A stretch of 64,000 bases of DNA from Eutypella sp. D-1 (GCA_023313575.1 JAJTTP010000003.1:2666001-2730000); one strand, 5' to 3'; counted from the stretch's first letter, positions 46,694-59,207 are shown. Numbers and translations are program-made. The notes: generated by a model from the sequence alone, not told the origin.

Positions 46694-48245
46694 GTTGGCT
46701 AGTGCGGTATTCAGTGTCTTGTTGTACTCTTCGGTGGACAGAGAAATTGCGACGAAATTGATAAAAGTGCAGCAAGACCTTATTAAATATGCCTGACCTC
46801 GCTCGAAGGTTTGCCCCGTGAAGTACGGCCATGTAGAACAAAGACGAAGAGTCACTTGATCATATCTCAGTCACAACAGCGACTGAGGCTTAGCCAACGG
46901 CAACTATGTTGCGTTGCATGTGATCCTAGACTCAATATAGAGCATTCACGGACATTGAGTACCCGGTCGGTCTCTATATGGTTCTCCCTTATCCATTGGG
47001 CCGGGGCAGTCCGTCGCTGCCATTCCGTTTACAGACCCACATCTATTATGTTGAAGTACAACGTCTTATTAATTTTAGACCGCAACTTCTAAACTGATTT
47101 ATGCCGTGTTTGAGATGGGTCGAGCATGGAACCCGGTGCACGCAGCCGGCGGCGGGCAGAGGTAGTGAGAGAAAGTACACACGTGTCACGATACACTAGC
47201 CAATACCAGGATGCATTCACTTGTGGCTTACAAAGGAAACGATATCCAGGCCTTCTATCTTCTACGATTAGTTTAACAACAAGATTACACAGTGACAAAG
47301 ATATCTAAGCACAGGTAACCTTTCTGGAGTAGCGTATCGACTACGCTGAAATAACCCTGTGTGGCCTGTAAGAGAGTCAATGGAAGCACCGAAAGTGTTA
47401 TCAATACGGAGTATTTGCTAGGAAACAAGCTGATATCATTGTGCTAAATTCTCTCTAAAATGGCAGAAACACGCGAAAAGGAACGAGTCAAACATGCGTG
47501 TACATCTTACCACCTTTCCAAGCAACGGTTTACCAAGCGTAGATAGGTCATGTTCCACGGCATAGCGCCGCTTGTGGTGTAACCATTCTGGTTACGTGAC
47601 AGGTTATTCAAGTTTGCCATAAGGTTAAATCCAGTAAACAAAGAAGATATCCGCTAACTCTAGTGGCTAGTATCTACCAGCTATCCGGAACATGGCTTCA
47701 CGGAGCTATCTCTTTCCGGCTGCGCCTTCTTATACGACATCTGTCACATTCTCCGCCATTCATCACTCCGCCCCTATTCATCAGTAGTGTCAGCCCTACT
47801 AATATGGGTCAACTTTCAGAAGCAAGTTCAGTAACAAGGAACGGCGATGGTGATGCGTAGTAATTATGCTATTTCAAGTGCTATTACTGTTTCCTTGAGA
47901 ATCAAGACATACTCTAGGCCATCATGATATTAGTACACCATAATCAGTCCATAGATAATAGCACCGGAACGAGTTTCAAATTACACTACCCTCGCTGATT
48001 TCTTCTGGAACCCAAAGTGCACATGATTGGAGACAGAGGCGGCTGTAGTCTCTCCTAGCAGAGCATTTTCATAATTAAGATTTAAAAGTATGAGTCCACC
48101 TTAGACGACATGAGTAATAAGTATCAAGAGTGTAGATGGGGCGACTTCTTTGTCTATGGTGATACTTGGATTCGGTAATTAATTATCACGGACTATTCTT
48201 ACTGAACAATATTTTCATCCTACATGACTGTTGTCGAGGAGGCTA
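46694..48245. other. Spacer between oxidoreductase and oxidase fragment
   Basis: About 1.5 kb, no supported gene; short frames on both strands only. It includes the probable promoter of the oxidoreductase. Confidence 0.4.
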
Positions 48246-48555
48246 CTAGAAGATCCCTAGCGGGACTTCTACACTATAGCGTAGAGACAATTGCATTTGT
48301 CGAACCGTGCCCTCCGTTTTAAATATTGTTAGGTTGTTTGAGCTGCGAAGGGGAGCATGGCCACCACTGCGAATAGCGAATTTTTCGTTGGCAGTGGCCA
48401 GTGTCTTGATTGCCGTGGACACCTGTTCGGTGGACTCAGGGATAAGGACACAAGTGGGTTGCAACTTTGCCGTATTAGAGAAATACGAATCTATGCTAGC
48501 TTGATACGCAGGGTCTTGAGGGGTGAACACATGCGCTTGCAGTCCAGCTTCGATC
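48246..48555 (-). pseudogene. N-terminal fragment of a PCMH-type FAD oxidase
   Basis: The frame reads IEAGLQAHVFTPQDPAYQAS, then YFSNTAKLQPTCVLIPESTE and KFAIRSGGHAPLRSSNN. This is the start of the FAD-binding (PCMH) domain of BBE-like oxidases, where RSGGH carries the His that is covalently linked to FAD in the family. After RSSNN the expected pattern (GVTIDLS) is lost and the frame stops at 48246. An acceptor-like CTAG lies just before 48555, so an upstream exon may once have existed. The rest of the enzyme is missing here. It is on the opposite strand to the C-terminal fragment at 44.5 kb. Confidence 0.7.
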
Positions 48556-49456
48556 TAGCAAGCAACCGGAGGGGGCTGGTGGTGCACAGTTTCAGCATCC
48601 ATTCCGCTTTTGTCTCTACACCGCGGAGAGTATTGGTAAAAATATATCAGAATTGCAAAGATGTTAGTTCAGAAGCGGCCCAAGTATAGAAGTTGCATCT
48701 GGGGATGAGAGGGTATCGGTGTCTGAGTTTGATAGCAGAAGAAGGGGAAAACGAAAAGACTGAGAGCGAACCGAAATTTGTCATTATATACTTAAGACCC
48801 TAAAGAAGGCCAGGGTAGAACCGCAACTACCACACCTGCGGCTACCAACAAGTAAGTGTGCTTTGTCCTCGCTTGGATAGTATAGTTCATAAGTTGTCGT
48901 AACACAGACTGGCCTTACTTTCCTGCCATCCATGGATGGGTCTATGAAAACATGGCTCAATTGCCTGTCCGCAAGCCTGCCTGCTTCCGGCAAATCTGCG
49001 AAACAGACGTTGCAGTCACCTAGTATATGCCGAAGTGCGGTGCCATTGAGAACAGCAAATTCAATGGTAGCAGTCTATGAGGGGCCCGATGGGCAGCACA
49101 CGAGTGTTATGAAGCCAGCCTGCCTGAAGGTAACGGTGCGAACCGCCTACGGGGTTAGTTGGGTCCACAGGTATCCACCGACCATACAACGCCTACCTAA
49201 CATCAGATTCCTGGCGCTTGAAGCTTGAAACTTGCCTCCAGCCTGATACAGACACAAAATGAGGCATGCTATTCAATGTATGATTGGGGTTTGTTTTTAG
49301 ATTGAATCAAGAGGTGGTTTGGATGAAGCCAACCTATCTACATGACTGACTGGACCATTGCCTTGTCACGGTTGCATTGCAGTGCACCGGTTGTCGGGAA
49401 CTTTTTTTTTTCTTTAGTGAAGCGGAGTATATTTATCGATACCCGTGCCAATTATT
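48556..49456. other. Intergenic region
   Basis: No supported gene. The minus frame at 48784-48993 reads protein-like in places (LSHVFIDPSMDGRKV) but is short and matches nothing I know. Confidence 0.35.
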
Positions 49457-50016
49457 TTATTTCATATAAGTATCGATATTCATTGCATTGCGCGTAGTCA
49501 TAATGGCTGATGTACAACTCCGTCTACACGGCTGTTCCGGCTCCCTCCAAAGCCTCCTCCTTTCGAGCATGGTCTGTTCGAACGACTCTGCGATTGCCCC
49601 TCTCCTTGACTTTTTGCACGATCTGGGGAAGTACGTGCCACTGCCAAAGATTGGCCCGTGATCGGGGATCATGAAGAGGTTGAGTGGCCAAGCTCCGCCC
49701 CTAGCCGTCCCCGTGCCAGATACGTACTAGCGATAGACATCTACTCTAGATGCTCCTCGCGGTTCACCTTAACAGGGATGAAATCCTCGTTGAGGATACC
49801 TGCGATCTGTGGGTCGTTGAAGGACTCGCATACTATGATGCGACACCAGTGGGACGCAAAGTATTCAATACTGACGAAGAGCAGGCGATTCATATCGCAT
49901 GCGAGCTGCAGAGTCTGTGGTGTCCAGAGCTGCCATGCCGTTAAGTTGTCTGCGTGCTCTCTGACGTAGAGGCTTTTGCTCTCGCTATAAAGGTTACACA
50001 GTGGCAAGGAGGCCAT
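49457..50016 (-). pseudogene. DUF255 (SSP411/YyaL thioredoxin-like) pseudogene, 5' part only
   Basis: The first part (50016 to about 49745) reads SESKSLYVREHADN, WQLWTPQTLQLACDMNRLLF and ASHWCRIIVCESFNDPQIAG, then FIPVKVNREEHL. This is the thioredoxin-like start of the DUF255/spermatogenesis-associated-20 family, whose normal motif is CHWCH; here it is SHWCR. The frame then shifts: RVDVYR, TAG, YVSGTGTARGGAWPLNLFMI and GPIFGSGTYFP continue the family pattern (ID-x-YM-x-YV, GGWPLN, PxFGGTYFP) in another frame. The rest of the roughly 700-residue family length is absent. Frameshift, nonsense, motif change and truncation all indicate a dead copy. Confidence 0.75.
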
Positions 50017-51158
50017 TTTGTAAAGTGTAATGTTGACCTAGAGTCCTTCGGAGAGTCAATGCAATAACTGGCAAGTTCCACGTGAACCAGCCTTTGTGGT
50101 GAGCATTGGAAAATGAGTGCGACAGCTTTTTCGATCCAAACTATCATCTCCCTATTGGGCTAGGAGCCGTTAGCAAGTGAGAATTGCGACAAACAGAAGC
50201 ATATGATCTAGAACGTGGTGATGCGGAGTAAAGTCATCATATTGGTCATCAATCAATCCTTGTCACTGACACCTTATGCTTCTTAGTAAGACTCTCCATC
50301 ATGGGCTATGGTTACGATGATCGTTCGGATCAGATATTCAGCTATGCTCATAGCCTGCTTCTTCATCGGTCCGCCATTTTGGTCAACATGTTGATCTTAT
50401 AAGGAGCACCTCATACGTTTGCAAGAATGTAACAAGTTGTAGTGCAAGGATTAGTCGCTGGAATTTGCATCAAAGTAAACAAGTCTACCCATACGATTTA
50501 TGTAAGTGGTGCGTTGGTTTTGAATCCTCAGCGATATAGTCTACTTCCTACGCTTCCTCCAACACGGTACTCATACATCCTCGCTGTCATACCTAGGCCT
50601 TGGAAAATGGATGGCTGCCTCCCCTGGATGTGCCGAAGCGTGAGTGGGTAAGGTTGTTAGATAGGTTATATCAAGAAATGAAGAAATCACACAGGAGTAT
50701 GATGTTTAGTACTTGAAGGATGACTCCCGTCTGAGGATCGATCGAAATGCCAAAGACCCGAGTCCTACTGAATACGGCAGCTATTTCATAGCTCCGTTGA
50801 TTGGTTGCCTGTGAACCCCCCTGTCAATTGATGAGTATGGCATGACGTTGGCAATGTCTTACAGGGAGACAAGAAGCCAGATTGTTGATTGCCAGCCAAC
50901 CAGCCAATTCAGGCTCTCAAGCCCTGTATTTACTGGTTCAGGCTTGGGTATTCCCCGTCCAGAAGCCCGCCAACAGGTGGCGCAGCGCTATTTCCCCACT
51001 GTTCAGGGGCGATCCTTAACCGCCAAGCACGGGCAGCTGTGGTTCGGCCGATCCTTCAGGCAACCACTTCCAGCGCATCCTTCAAGACGTCTACAGTTAA
51101 CAAGAACATCTCGGTTTTTACTTCCGTTAAACACTATTCTAAATACGAAACCTCCAAG
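50017..51158. other. Intergenic region
   Basis: Promoter side of the AAA ATPase gene. The AAA frame is open upstream to about 50889 but without an ATG in it, so a short upstream exon cannot be excluded. Confidence 0.4.
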
Positions 51159-53079
51159 ATGGAATTCCGAAAGACACTATACATCGGTGGCAACGCGTCT
51201 GGCCAGGAACCGCCCAAGGGATCTCTTCAAGATCGACCCAAACCCGCCAGGATGGATCTGAAGGAGACGCCTTACATAGGATGCCGTTTTGGACCTAGCC
51301 AGAAACTACCCGCAGAACACCCTCAGGATGCATCTCATCAACCCAGAACCCCATCAATACCCTTGATGGGGGGATTGAAGGATACGCCCCGCATGGAATG
51401 TCTCAGGTCTGAGAAGAAGCTGCCCGTGGGATCTCTTCAAACTGTGCCCACCATGGAATCTGAAGCCCAGGGTCACGATAATACAACTGAAGTGTTCTTT
51501 GAGCACTCATCGGGTCAGCGGATCCACACCGACACCTTGATCACCAAGACATTGAGGGAGCAATACCCCAACCTCGAGCTGGTGGTTACCCCTTTGTACA
51601 ACTGCAATTTACTTGCGTACGCAGCTGCTGGCCATGCCAGCTACAGCGTCATCGAGGATCCTAAAGACGAGTTATCCTCGCCACTATCATGGACCCTCTA
51701 CCTTCCTCCCGCTCGCCGAATAGACGGCAGTATGGGTGGATTGGCCGAAACTTTGCACTTTGGCAAATTCATGTACAAGTGGAAGAACGATGACTTCATC
51801 CTCTATATAGTGGATGGCAGGGACACGTCCTATCCTGTCTCGAACCTGAACAACTATATTCTCACGACCGACCGAGACAAGGCTGATGCACTCTTGCTCG
51901 AGGCCGGAAAATGGGCTTCCGACCTGCACGGCGAGGTCTTCGTCTTTGACCAGGGGTATTGGCAGAAAAGTGCGGAGCTTTACCAGAGCGTCCGCAAATC
52001 ATCATGGGACGCGGTCATCATGGATGAGGATATGAAGAAATCTATCATTGACGACCATCTATCGTTTTTCGACTCCAGCGATACCTACCGCCGGCTACAA
52101 GTCCCATGGAAGCGAGGCATCATCTATCATGGTCCACCAGGTAATGGCAAAACGATTTCGATCAAGGCCATGATGAATACCCTCTACAGTCGAGCCGACC
52201 CTATCCCCACACTATATGTGCGAACTCTAGTATCTGTAAGTTTGCGGTTTTCATCGAGATTAGCCACTGTTTCTAACATCTCACCTTAGTACGGAGGCCC
52301 AGAATATTCGATCAGATTGATATTCGACCAAGCACGACGGTTTGCGCCGTGCTACCTCGTCTTCGAGGACCTTGACACCATAGTCTCGGACAACGTTCGG
52401 AGCTATTTTCTGAACGAGGTTGACGGCCTGAAGAGCAATGACGGTATCTTTATGGTCGGTAGCACAAACCACCTAGATCGCTTGGATCCGGGCATATCAG
52501 TAAGTTGAAGAGCCTCTGTCACTGACAAGAAACACGACGCTCGTGCAGCAACGGCTGACACTCAATCTAAAACAGAAACGTCCATCGCGCTTCGACAGGA
52601 AATACTACTTCCCGGACCCAGACCTGAAGCAGAGGGTCGCGTACTGCAAGTTCTGGCAGTCGAAGCTGGTCGACAACAAGGAGATCGAGTTCCCCGACAA
52701 GTTATGCTGGGCCATCGCGGAGATAACCGACGACTTCAGTTTCGCATACATGCAGGAGGCCTTCGTCGCAGCCCTGCTCGCCATTGCGAGAAGGTCCGAG
52801 AGCGGCGCCCCGGCGGAAAAGCCGCGCCCGCGCGACAGGCCTGCAAACAATACGAATCTAGTCCAGATGGAAATGGAGGATGGGTGGATGGGCGTGCATA
52901 CCCTGGTCCACGCCCTGAGCGACGACACCAGCCTCGACAAGCTGCCACTCTGGGTCGAGATCAAGAAGCAGATTGAGATCCTTCGGGAAGGAATGGACGA
53001 TGAGGAGGGACAAGCTAGGCTAGGCAGCAAGAAGCGGTCGCCGGCGTCGCTACGGGCTGAGTGCACATTCAAGATCTGA
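51159..53079 (+). CDS. BCS1-like AAA ATPase with repeat-bearing N-terminus
   Basis: AAA+ ATPase, 596 aa. Exons 51159-52235, 52290-52499, 52576-53079; introns 54 and 76 nt, both phase 0. Walker A GPPGNGKT at residues 325-332, Walker B CYLVFEDLD with acidic residues 385-386, sensor GSTNHLDRL, and arginine-finger region PSRFDRKYYF, which is the BCS1-clade arrangement. Residues 110-320 form a domain with EVFVFDQGYWQK and the linker KRGIIYHG. Residues 1-105 hold three imperfect repeats (R/KETPYIG- or KDTPRME-like starts, each followed by a PKGSLQ/PVGSLQ-type segment). No BCS1 transmembrane N-domain is visible, so this is not the mitochondrial Rieske chaperone itself. Many filamentous fungi carry such cytosolic or nuclear paralogues. 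The start is the first ATG in frame. Confidence 0.88.
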
Positions 53080-56000
53080 GACGGTTCAGCTCATGCATTA
53101 AAGTAGTATTCCCTTTATTAGTGGCAGGGTTCAGCAATGTAGCTTGGTTTACGGCTGTCATGTAAATGCGGATGTTCGAACCAACGATGCTTCCACACAC
53201 CAATCCTTGTTCAGTTGCTAGGTAACTAATTGGAGAGCCCAATAATTTTTGACAGTTACGGGTACTTGTCATATGGATAAATATCGAAATGCGTTGACCA
53301 GTCTCTACTCTTTGTTGGGAAGAAAGGAACTCCTTGGCTACTTCAGGCGCACCTTACCTAGGGCCGGTGAGCTTCCTTGCCTTCCAAGCTCGAGTCTATC
53401 GATATCGGCAATAGCAATGCTATAGGTGATATCATTATGTATGCAAGATCAAAACCATACGTGTGCCGGTTACGCAAATGCTACTACGTTATCGTCCACT
53501 GAGAGACCATTTCGAACCACCACCCCGAAGAGTGAACGTCTATACCTTAGGCCATCTTGCCGGTGGGGTAAGAACTGACGTCATACCTCTATAGACCCTA
53601 AATATAAACCAATATATAACTGTCCTCCCCTCTCCCGGCTTGTATTTGATTTACGTGAGAACTTGTAAAAGGTTGGGAAAACACCCAAACCTTTCTCGGA
53701 CTACCACGGTACTAGTCAGTTCCATAATTCTTGGTGAGTGTTCCCTCTGAAAGTCACTCTCTCGTGCTTACTATGATACATAAGATTCACGGACAGTATC
53801 TTCATGATGTCACAGGTGGGACAACGGGCCACCTACACTACAACTTACGTGTGGACATGCGTTTGTGAACCCAACCCTCTTTATATCTTCGGTATTGATA
53901 CTGACCCCGATAGATAGCATCACTGTAGGGGGCCCGGTATGCTCTACGATAGGACCTATCCGGATATGAATATCTGTAACAACGTACTGTCTGAAAGCGG
54001 AGGTATATGCAGTCATGTTAAATGTCAAGATTGTCTCGTCGAACGTGTCAGGGTCAAGACCCGTGATTGAAGGTTTACGTTTGTCATCCAGCATTGTCAT
54101 TTGGCGCAACACAGCATAGTGGAGCTACATACAAGACATGGTGGAGGTACACTCGGGAGCAACGTCTGATCGTGCGTGTGGGAGATATGCATGCAAATTA
54201 CGCCCCGGGTACGTAGGTCCCAGGATCTGGCCGTGTTGTAGATGCTTTTCAGCTTAGACATTTATTGTGGTGTCATAGTGGTATTTGTTGTGGATGTGTA
54301 CTCGCCCCGTTCAAGAGAACGGTTCTGTCTATAGAAACTTCAAACATGCCACAGACAACCTCGTACCATAGGGCTAAGAGGGGCGGGGTGTTGGGCTTCT
54401 GCGTAGGTTAAAGGAGGTCAATCACACAGTCATGGGCAAGTGTGTTTGGATACCTCTCGGGTGGATTGATGGGAACGAAGCTCAGCCTGTTGCTAGGCGC
54501 GAGGATCGATCTAGGCTACTGGGAGCTGTGGGCCCTTTCGGATATAGGAAACAGCACGCGACGAGTGTGCGGCTGTACGAAAAGAGGCTGCCAGTAACGT
54601 TTTTATTGCCTGTAAACGTGAAATGAGACTAATATGTAACTGATATTCCAAACATCATCGAGAATTCAACAGTTGATGAGCTAGTATAAACCGGACTTAT
54701 CGGTGATAACTAAAGATATGTATGGATAGCCAGGTTCAGAAAGTTCTCCGGCGTGTTAAAGATCTTGGGCAGACGCAATAGTGCATCGAAAGTGGCCTGA
54801 TGGATCTCAAGAATCAGGCCATGCCAAGGATCGCGGGCTCCATCCTCGGCTCGTGCCGAATCAGCCCTACAGCTCTAGGATGAAGATCAGGGCTGACGAA
54901 GGGACTACTTAAAGGCTCTAACACCGTCCACCCGTATTTCTTCCATCTCTCTCTAGAGGTGTCTTGGTGTGAGAAGTTTCAGTATCTACCACAAGACGGC
55001 CAATGCTGATTTCCGTACGACAAATTCACAATGGAACAGTGTTACTATTCCACCCTCGAGACCCGACGCTGACGGGGCCACTAGTCTATATTCAGGTATG
55101 TAGATAGGCAGACCGCCTGCCTAGTTCGAATCGACATCAGTCAGCTGAAGTTCGATGTCCGAATCCCTGGACCACGCGGGCCGAACCCCTCCGAGTAGCA
55201 GCAATAGTGTCTGCCTACACGGGCAGAGGTGCTGTCCCTCGATAAGAATCCGAAGGCTTACGAAATCCCTCTGGTGCTGGGAACGGAAATGGTTCGGAGC
55301 AGAGTTTCCTTGGCTACCCATTCCTCGGGGGCGAAAGGAGGAACCCGAGGCCACCTAGCCCCTGTTGGGTCGGCCACTCGGCGAACAACGGGCGCAGATC
55401 TGCGCTGTCCTGCCAGCTGCCGGACATGCACGATGATGGAACAAAAGAGATCAAATTGGTCCTGTGGGAACTTCGGAGTGTGAGATTTGAGACACGATAC
55501 GACCACCTCATGGACTTGGGTCCTATCAAGCCGGAAATTCCCCAGGTAACCGCCACCGGAAGAGGGCCCATTAACAGCTACATAACTAGCACATTTCCCC
55601 CCCTACTGTCGTAGTAACATATTACTTAAAAGAGCCAAACAGACACACAAGCAGCACCAGACAATGCTGTTCTCCCCTTTATTTAATGACACCCTGACTC
55701 ATTTCCCGTCAGGGGGAGTATTGGAAGCACCGGAATCCCAGATACCAGGGCCGGAGTACGAAAAATAGAGAAAAGGGGGGGCAGCGATGACGAGGGCTGA
55801 AATTGAGGCGGCGCTAGCGTGGTTATTTAGGCTTACTAGGTATTACGAGCACAACCCGGCCGGACAAGGCGTTGGGGAACATCGCGGAGAGGTGTAGGGC
55901 CAGCTCACCAAGACTCCGACGGGTTGGCGAGGTCCATATCAAGTTTATCCAAATAGGTACCTACCTATCTTAGTATCGGTGTTGGCATTCTTTGATATCT

Positions 56001-57201
56001 GCGTCCTGTCGGGTCGCCATGGAGGGAAAGATTCAGGGACCAAAGTGACCTTGACTGAAGAAAAAAAAAAGTTCCTAGCCTTGGCGCACTAGCCTAACGA
56101 TAGGCGCTACCGTGATAGTGTGCGTGGGTTTACCCCAACAATTGAGTTTTCGCGGCGGAAACGAAAGGTAGACGGTTTACATCTACCGCCACGAAGGACA
56201 GGAATCACGTAGTAGACGATGCAATGTTGTTTCCAACGGCGACAATCATGAATTAGTTTAAAGGCAAGGAAGCCCAAGGCGTCCCGTTACTGAAATCAAA
56301 CTCCAAATCGAATGAAGCGAGTCCGTAAAAGCTCTCTTGAACGCAATCAGTAAGCCGTAAGCGTTATGTACCCCTCAGTATCATCGCGGGGCTTGTACTA
56401 GGTACCTAGGTACTCGGGTCTCAAGCCCACTATTCCCTTTTAAGCCTGCCTGCTAGGTTCCATTAGGTATAGATTATGTTGAGCTTATTTCGAGACTTCT
56501 TCCATCAGAGCCTTCACCGGATGGATGGACGGCCGGATGGCAGAATGAGCTCTTGAATAATAAAGGTCATCGGCAGATCGGATTCGAACCTGAATGTATT
56601 GATCTCCCCTGGGGTTCGTTATGATCGTCGATACAATTTTTTTGGTGCCTGACGTAGTTGTAGCAAAGTTTCCACCTTCTTCCGGTAGAGACCTCGGGAA
56701 GTGGCGCTACTGTAGCTGGCGACCGGTACAGCCAGTGCTGGAGCTGGTTTAGCTGGAACATCCCTATGATGTACATACATACACACAAATGAATTGCTGG
56801 TAAGCTTTTTTTGTTCCTTCCGCTCTTTGGTGTTCCTCCAGCTTGAATTCAAGTAGTGTATCCAAGACCTTCAGGCTGAGACGGCACATATGCCCCGATT
56901 CAAACTGGCTTGAAAGCCGAACATATGTTAGTTAGGTACACAGGCTCACGAGATTTCTAGTAGTACGAGACTACGAGTACCATTACGGCCCTACACAGGT
57001 ACTTTAAGTACTCGGATGGATGGGGAAGAAAGTTTGATAGCCTACCAATTCCGTCTCCCCAACGCCCCGGCGTGTTATATGATTGGCCAGAAATGACGGT
57101 TAACTACCTCATTGGCAACCCCACTAGTACTTCGCCAGACAACATCTGGATCTCACCTGATAGAGGAAGTTGAAGATGGATAAGTTTCACTGTTGGCATG
57201 T

Positions 57202-57942
57202 CCTAGGTACCTCTAAGTACCAACCTGGTAATAACTGCCCAGGTGGCACGGCAGCTGAGACTTCAATATCAACTAAGGTACCGGACATCGAAGCCCGAGA
57301 AGATTATTGGAAATGGCTTACTGGCAAGACTGGGTGGAATATCGATCAGCCAATTCTGAACTGTATCTTTACCTAGGTACCTATGTAAGCACCTAAGCTA
57401 CATCGGTAAATACCCAGGTATTCATCTGAGCGACGGAGTAATCAAATGTGTTCATGTTCTAGGTATACTGTAAATCTACTGTAAATCTATGGCTCGAGGG
57501 TTACTTACATCCATCCAGGATGGGACAGTAGACACCTTAAAGTAACAGAATTATACATACAACAGCTTTGTCGGCCCTAAATATACTTAGGTACTTATGT
57601 AACATATACCTAGGTATTAACAGTACTTGTGTGGGGAACTACCTTGGTAGGTATGAATTAGTGGCGGTATCTCCCAAGGTTATTTGTAGGGTCTTGTACC
57701 TTATCGCAGCCCCACTTGATATTTTTCTGTAGAGCAACTTCTGAGACCCTTCAACCGTCCTCCGTAAGTAAATGTGAGTGCAGCTTGGTGGTGCCAGACT
57801 TTTAATACATCCATAGCATGGATCTCTTCTACATGGATATATCCATCTCCATCATCTCGAGAAACCTTTTTTTTTCAACATCGTTTTTAACCTTTCCACC
57901 TACATCTTCCCCCCCCCCTCTCTTTCACGCTACTACCTAGGT
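57202..57942. repeat. Cluster of ACCTAGGT/TAGGTACCTA motifs
   Basis: Perfect ACCTAGGT at 57371-57378, 57608-57615 and 57935-57942, plus near copies (CCTAGGTACC at 57202, TAGGTACTTA at about 57588). All are in non-coding sequence. Confidence 0.6.
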
Positions 57943-58614
57943 ATTTACTGAGGAGCACTCTTTTTCTCTAAATTCCCACTTAGCGAGCAATAAGCACGTA
58001 CCACCAATCCACCAGCTACATCATACTTCTCGCATCATCACATCTACATGCGCAGACGCAGACGCAGACGCACATACTTATTGGAGCATTTTTGACGGCC
58101 ACCGGAACGACGATACCTTTTGGCTTGATATTCTTCTCCTTATACGGTTTATAAAATCATCTTGCTTAACAAGCATTCAGTTGCTGTTGTTGTGCGTAAG
58201 TTAAGTCCATGATATGATGATCTGGGGTTCAATACCCAGATTTTGAAATTCCCCGCACCTTCATTTTCATACCCATAATCTCAATATCCCAACATCCCAA
58301 TAATTACTACCTGGAACGCCCGAAGCCCCGAGCTTCACTGGTTTCACAGCAGTAGTAATCCAGTTCTTGTCTACGTTATACGCCTGCCATGTTAGGGGTG
58401 TGTGGTGCTTAGGGGGCGTGTACGTCGTACATTGTATGGTGTGCGGCTTGCGGATTCCGATGTCCGTGGCGCACCCTGGTAATCCGCGGTAATCCGTGTG
58501 TGGTGTAGTCGTGGTGTACGGAGTATGACATATGCGGTCACATCCACGGTTACATATGCAGTCTTATCCCGGCCCCAAAAACCTCCAGGCTGTTGCCATA
58601 CAATGTTGAGTTCT

Positions 58615-58690
58615 TCGGAAGAAAAAAAAGAAGAAGAAGAAGAAAAAAGAGAAAACAAAGCAAAAAAGAAATGGGAAAAGCGAAAAGGCA
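58615..58690 (+). repeat. Purine-rich GAA/A tract upstream of ACC1
   Basis: About 75 bases almost without pyrimidines on the plus strand (GAAGAAGAAGAAG and A-runs). It lies about 520 bases before the ACC1 start and could be part of the promoter. Confidence 0.5.
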
Positions 58691-59207
58691 GAGGCAATTT
58701 GCGCGCCTATACACCAACTTACCAAAAAGATTGATTTCCATGGTTGCCTTGTAAGATACCAAGCTGACTTTTCTTCTTCGCGACTTCCAGATACGCCACT
58801 CATCTCACATTTGTCGAACTCGACCAAACCAATTTCACCGAACATTTACGATACCCACAGTCTCCGAGTTAGCAACTGTGAACTTTCAACTGTGAACTGT
58901 GAACTGCAAGGAGTCAAAGTGGTATTAGGCTTGTCCGACTCGACCTCCCTCCCTCCCCCGAGTCGTCTGCCCAGCTTAACCGCCATATTTGATCCCGCAA
59001 ATCCGATCCCATACGACGGATATCATAGTTGCTATATACCCCGAGCCGGAGCTTTCCAAGACCTTGGAACGTCTCCTGGGATTAAAAATCATACTGTAAT
59101 TCTCACACAAGCTTCGGGTTACTGCTTCTTACAACCACGCAATCTCACAACCACACCCCATCTCTCTACTTCCCGAGCTTCCGAGCTTCGTCAAAATTTC
59201 ACACAAA

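Larger units (their letters stand above)
53080..59207. other. Six-kilobase gene-free region rich in short palindromes
   Basis: No supported gene in about 6.1 kb. Open frames such as 53810-54112 (minus) and 55426-55614 (plus) are short and unrecognised. Notable sequence: ACCTAGGT palindromes between 55960 and 57942, C10 at about 57909-57918, three CGCAGA repeats near 58050, a purine tract at 58615-58690, and AACTGTGAACT direct repeats at about 58871-58907. The last kilobase is the likely ACC1 promoter and leader. Confidence 0.5.

Noticed and set aside
50842..51261. 139-codon plus frame overlapping the AAA gene start
   Set aside because: It runs in a different frame from the AAA gene and overlaps its coding sequence.
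53810..54112. 100-codon minus-strand frame
   Set aside because: Protein-like in parts but unrecognised, no upstream exons and close to no other coding signal.
55003..55617. Series of short plus-strand frames considered as a multi-exon gene or relic
   Set aside because: No consistent splice joins and no family features, so no call.
56520..56660. tRNA-like T-arm (GGTTCGAATCC) on the minus strand
   Set aside because: No matching acceptor-stem 5' strand (GGCAGATC) about 70 bases upstream and no anticodon or D-arm could be drawn. At most an old tRNA relic.
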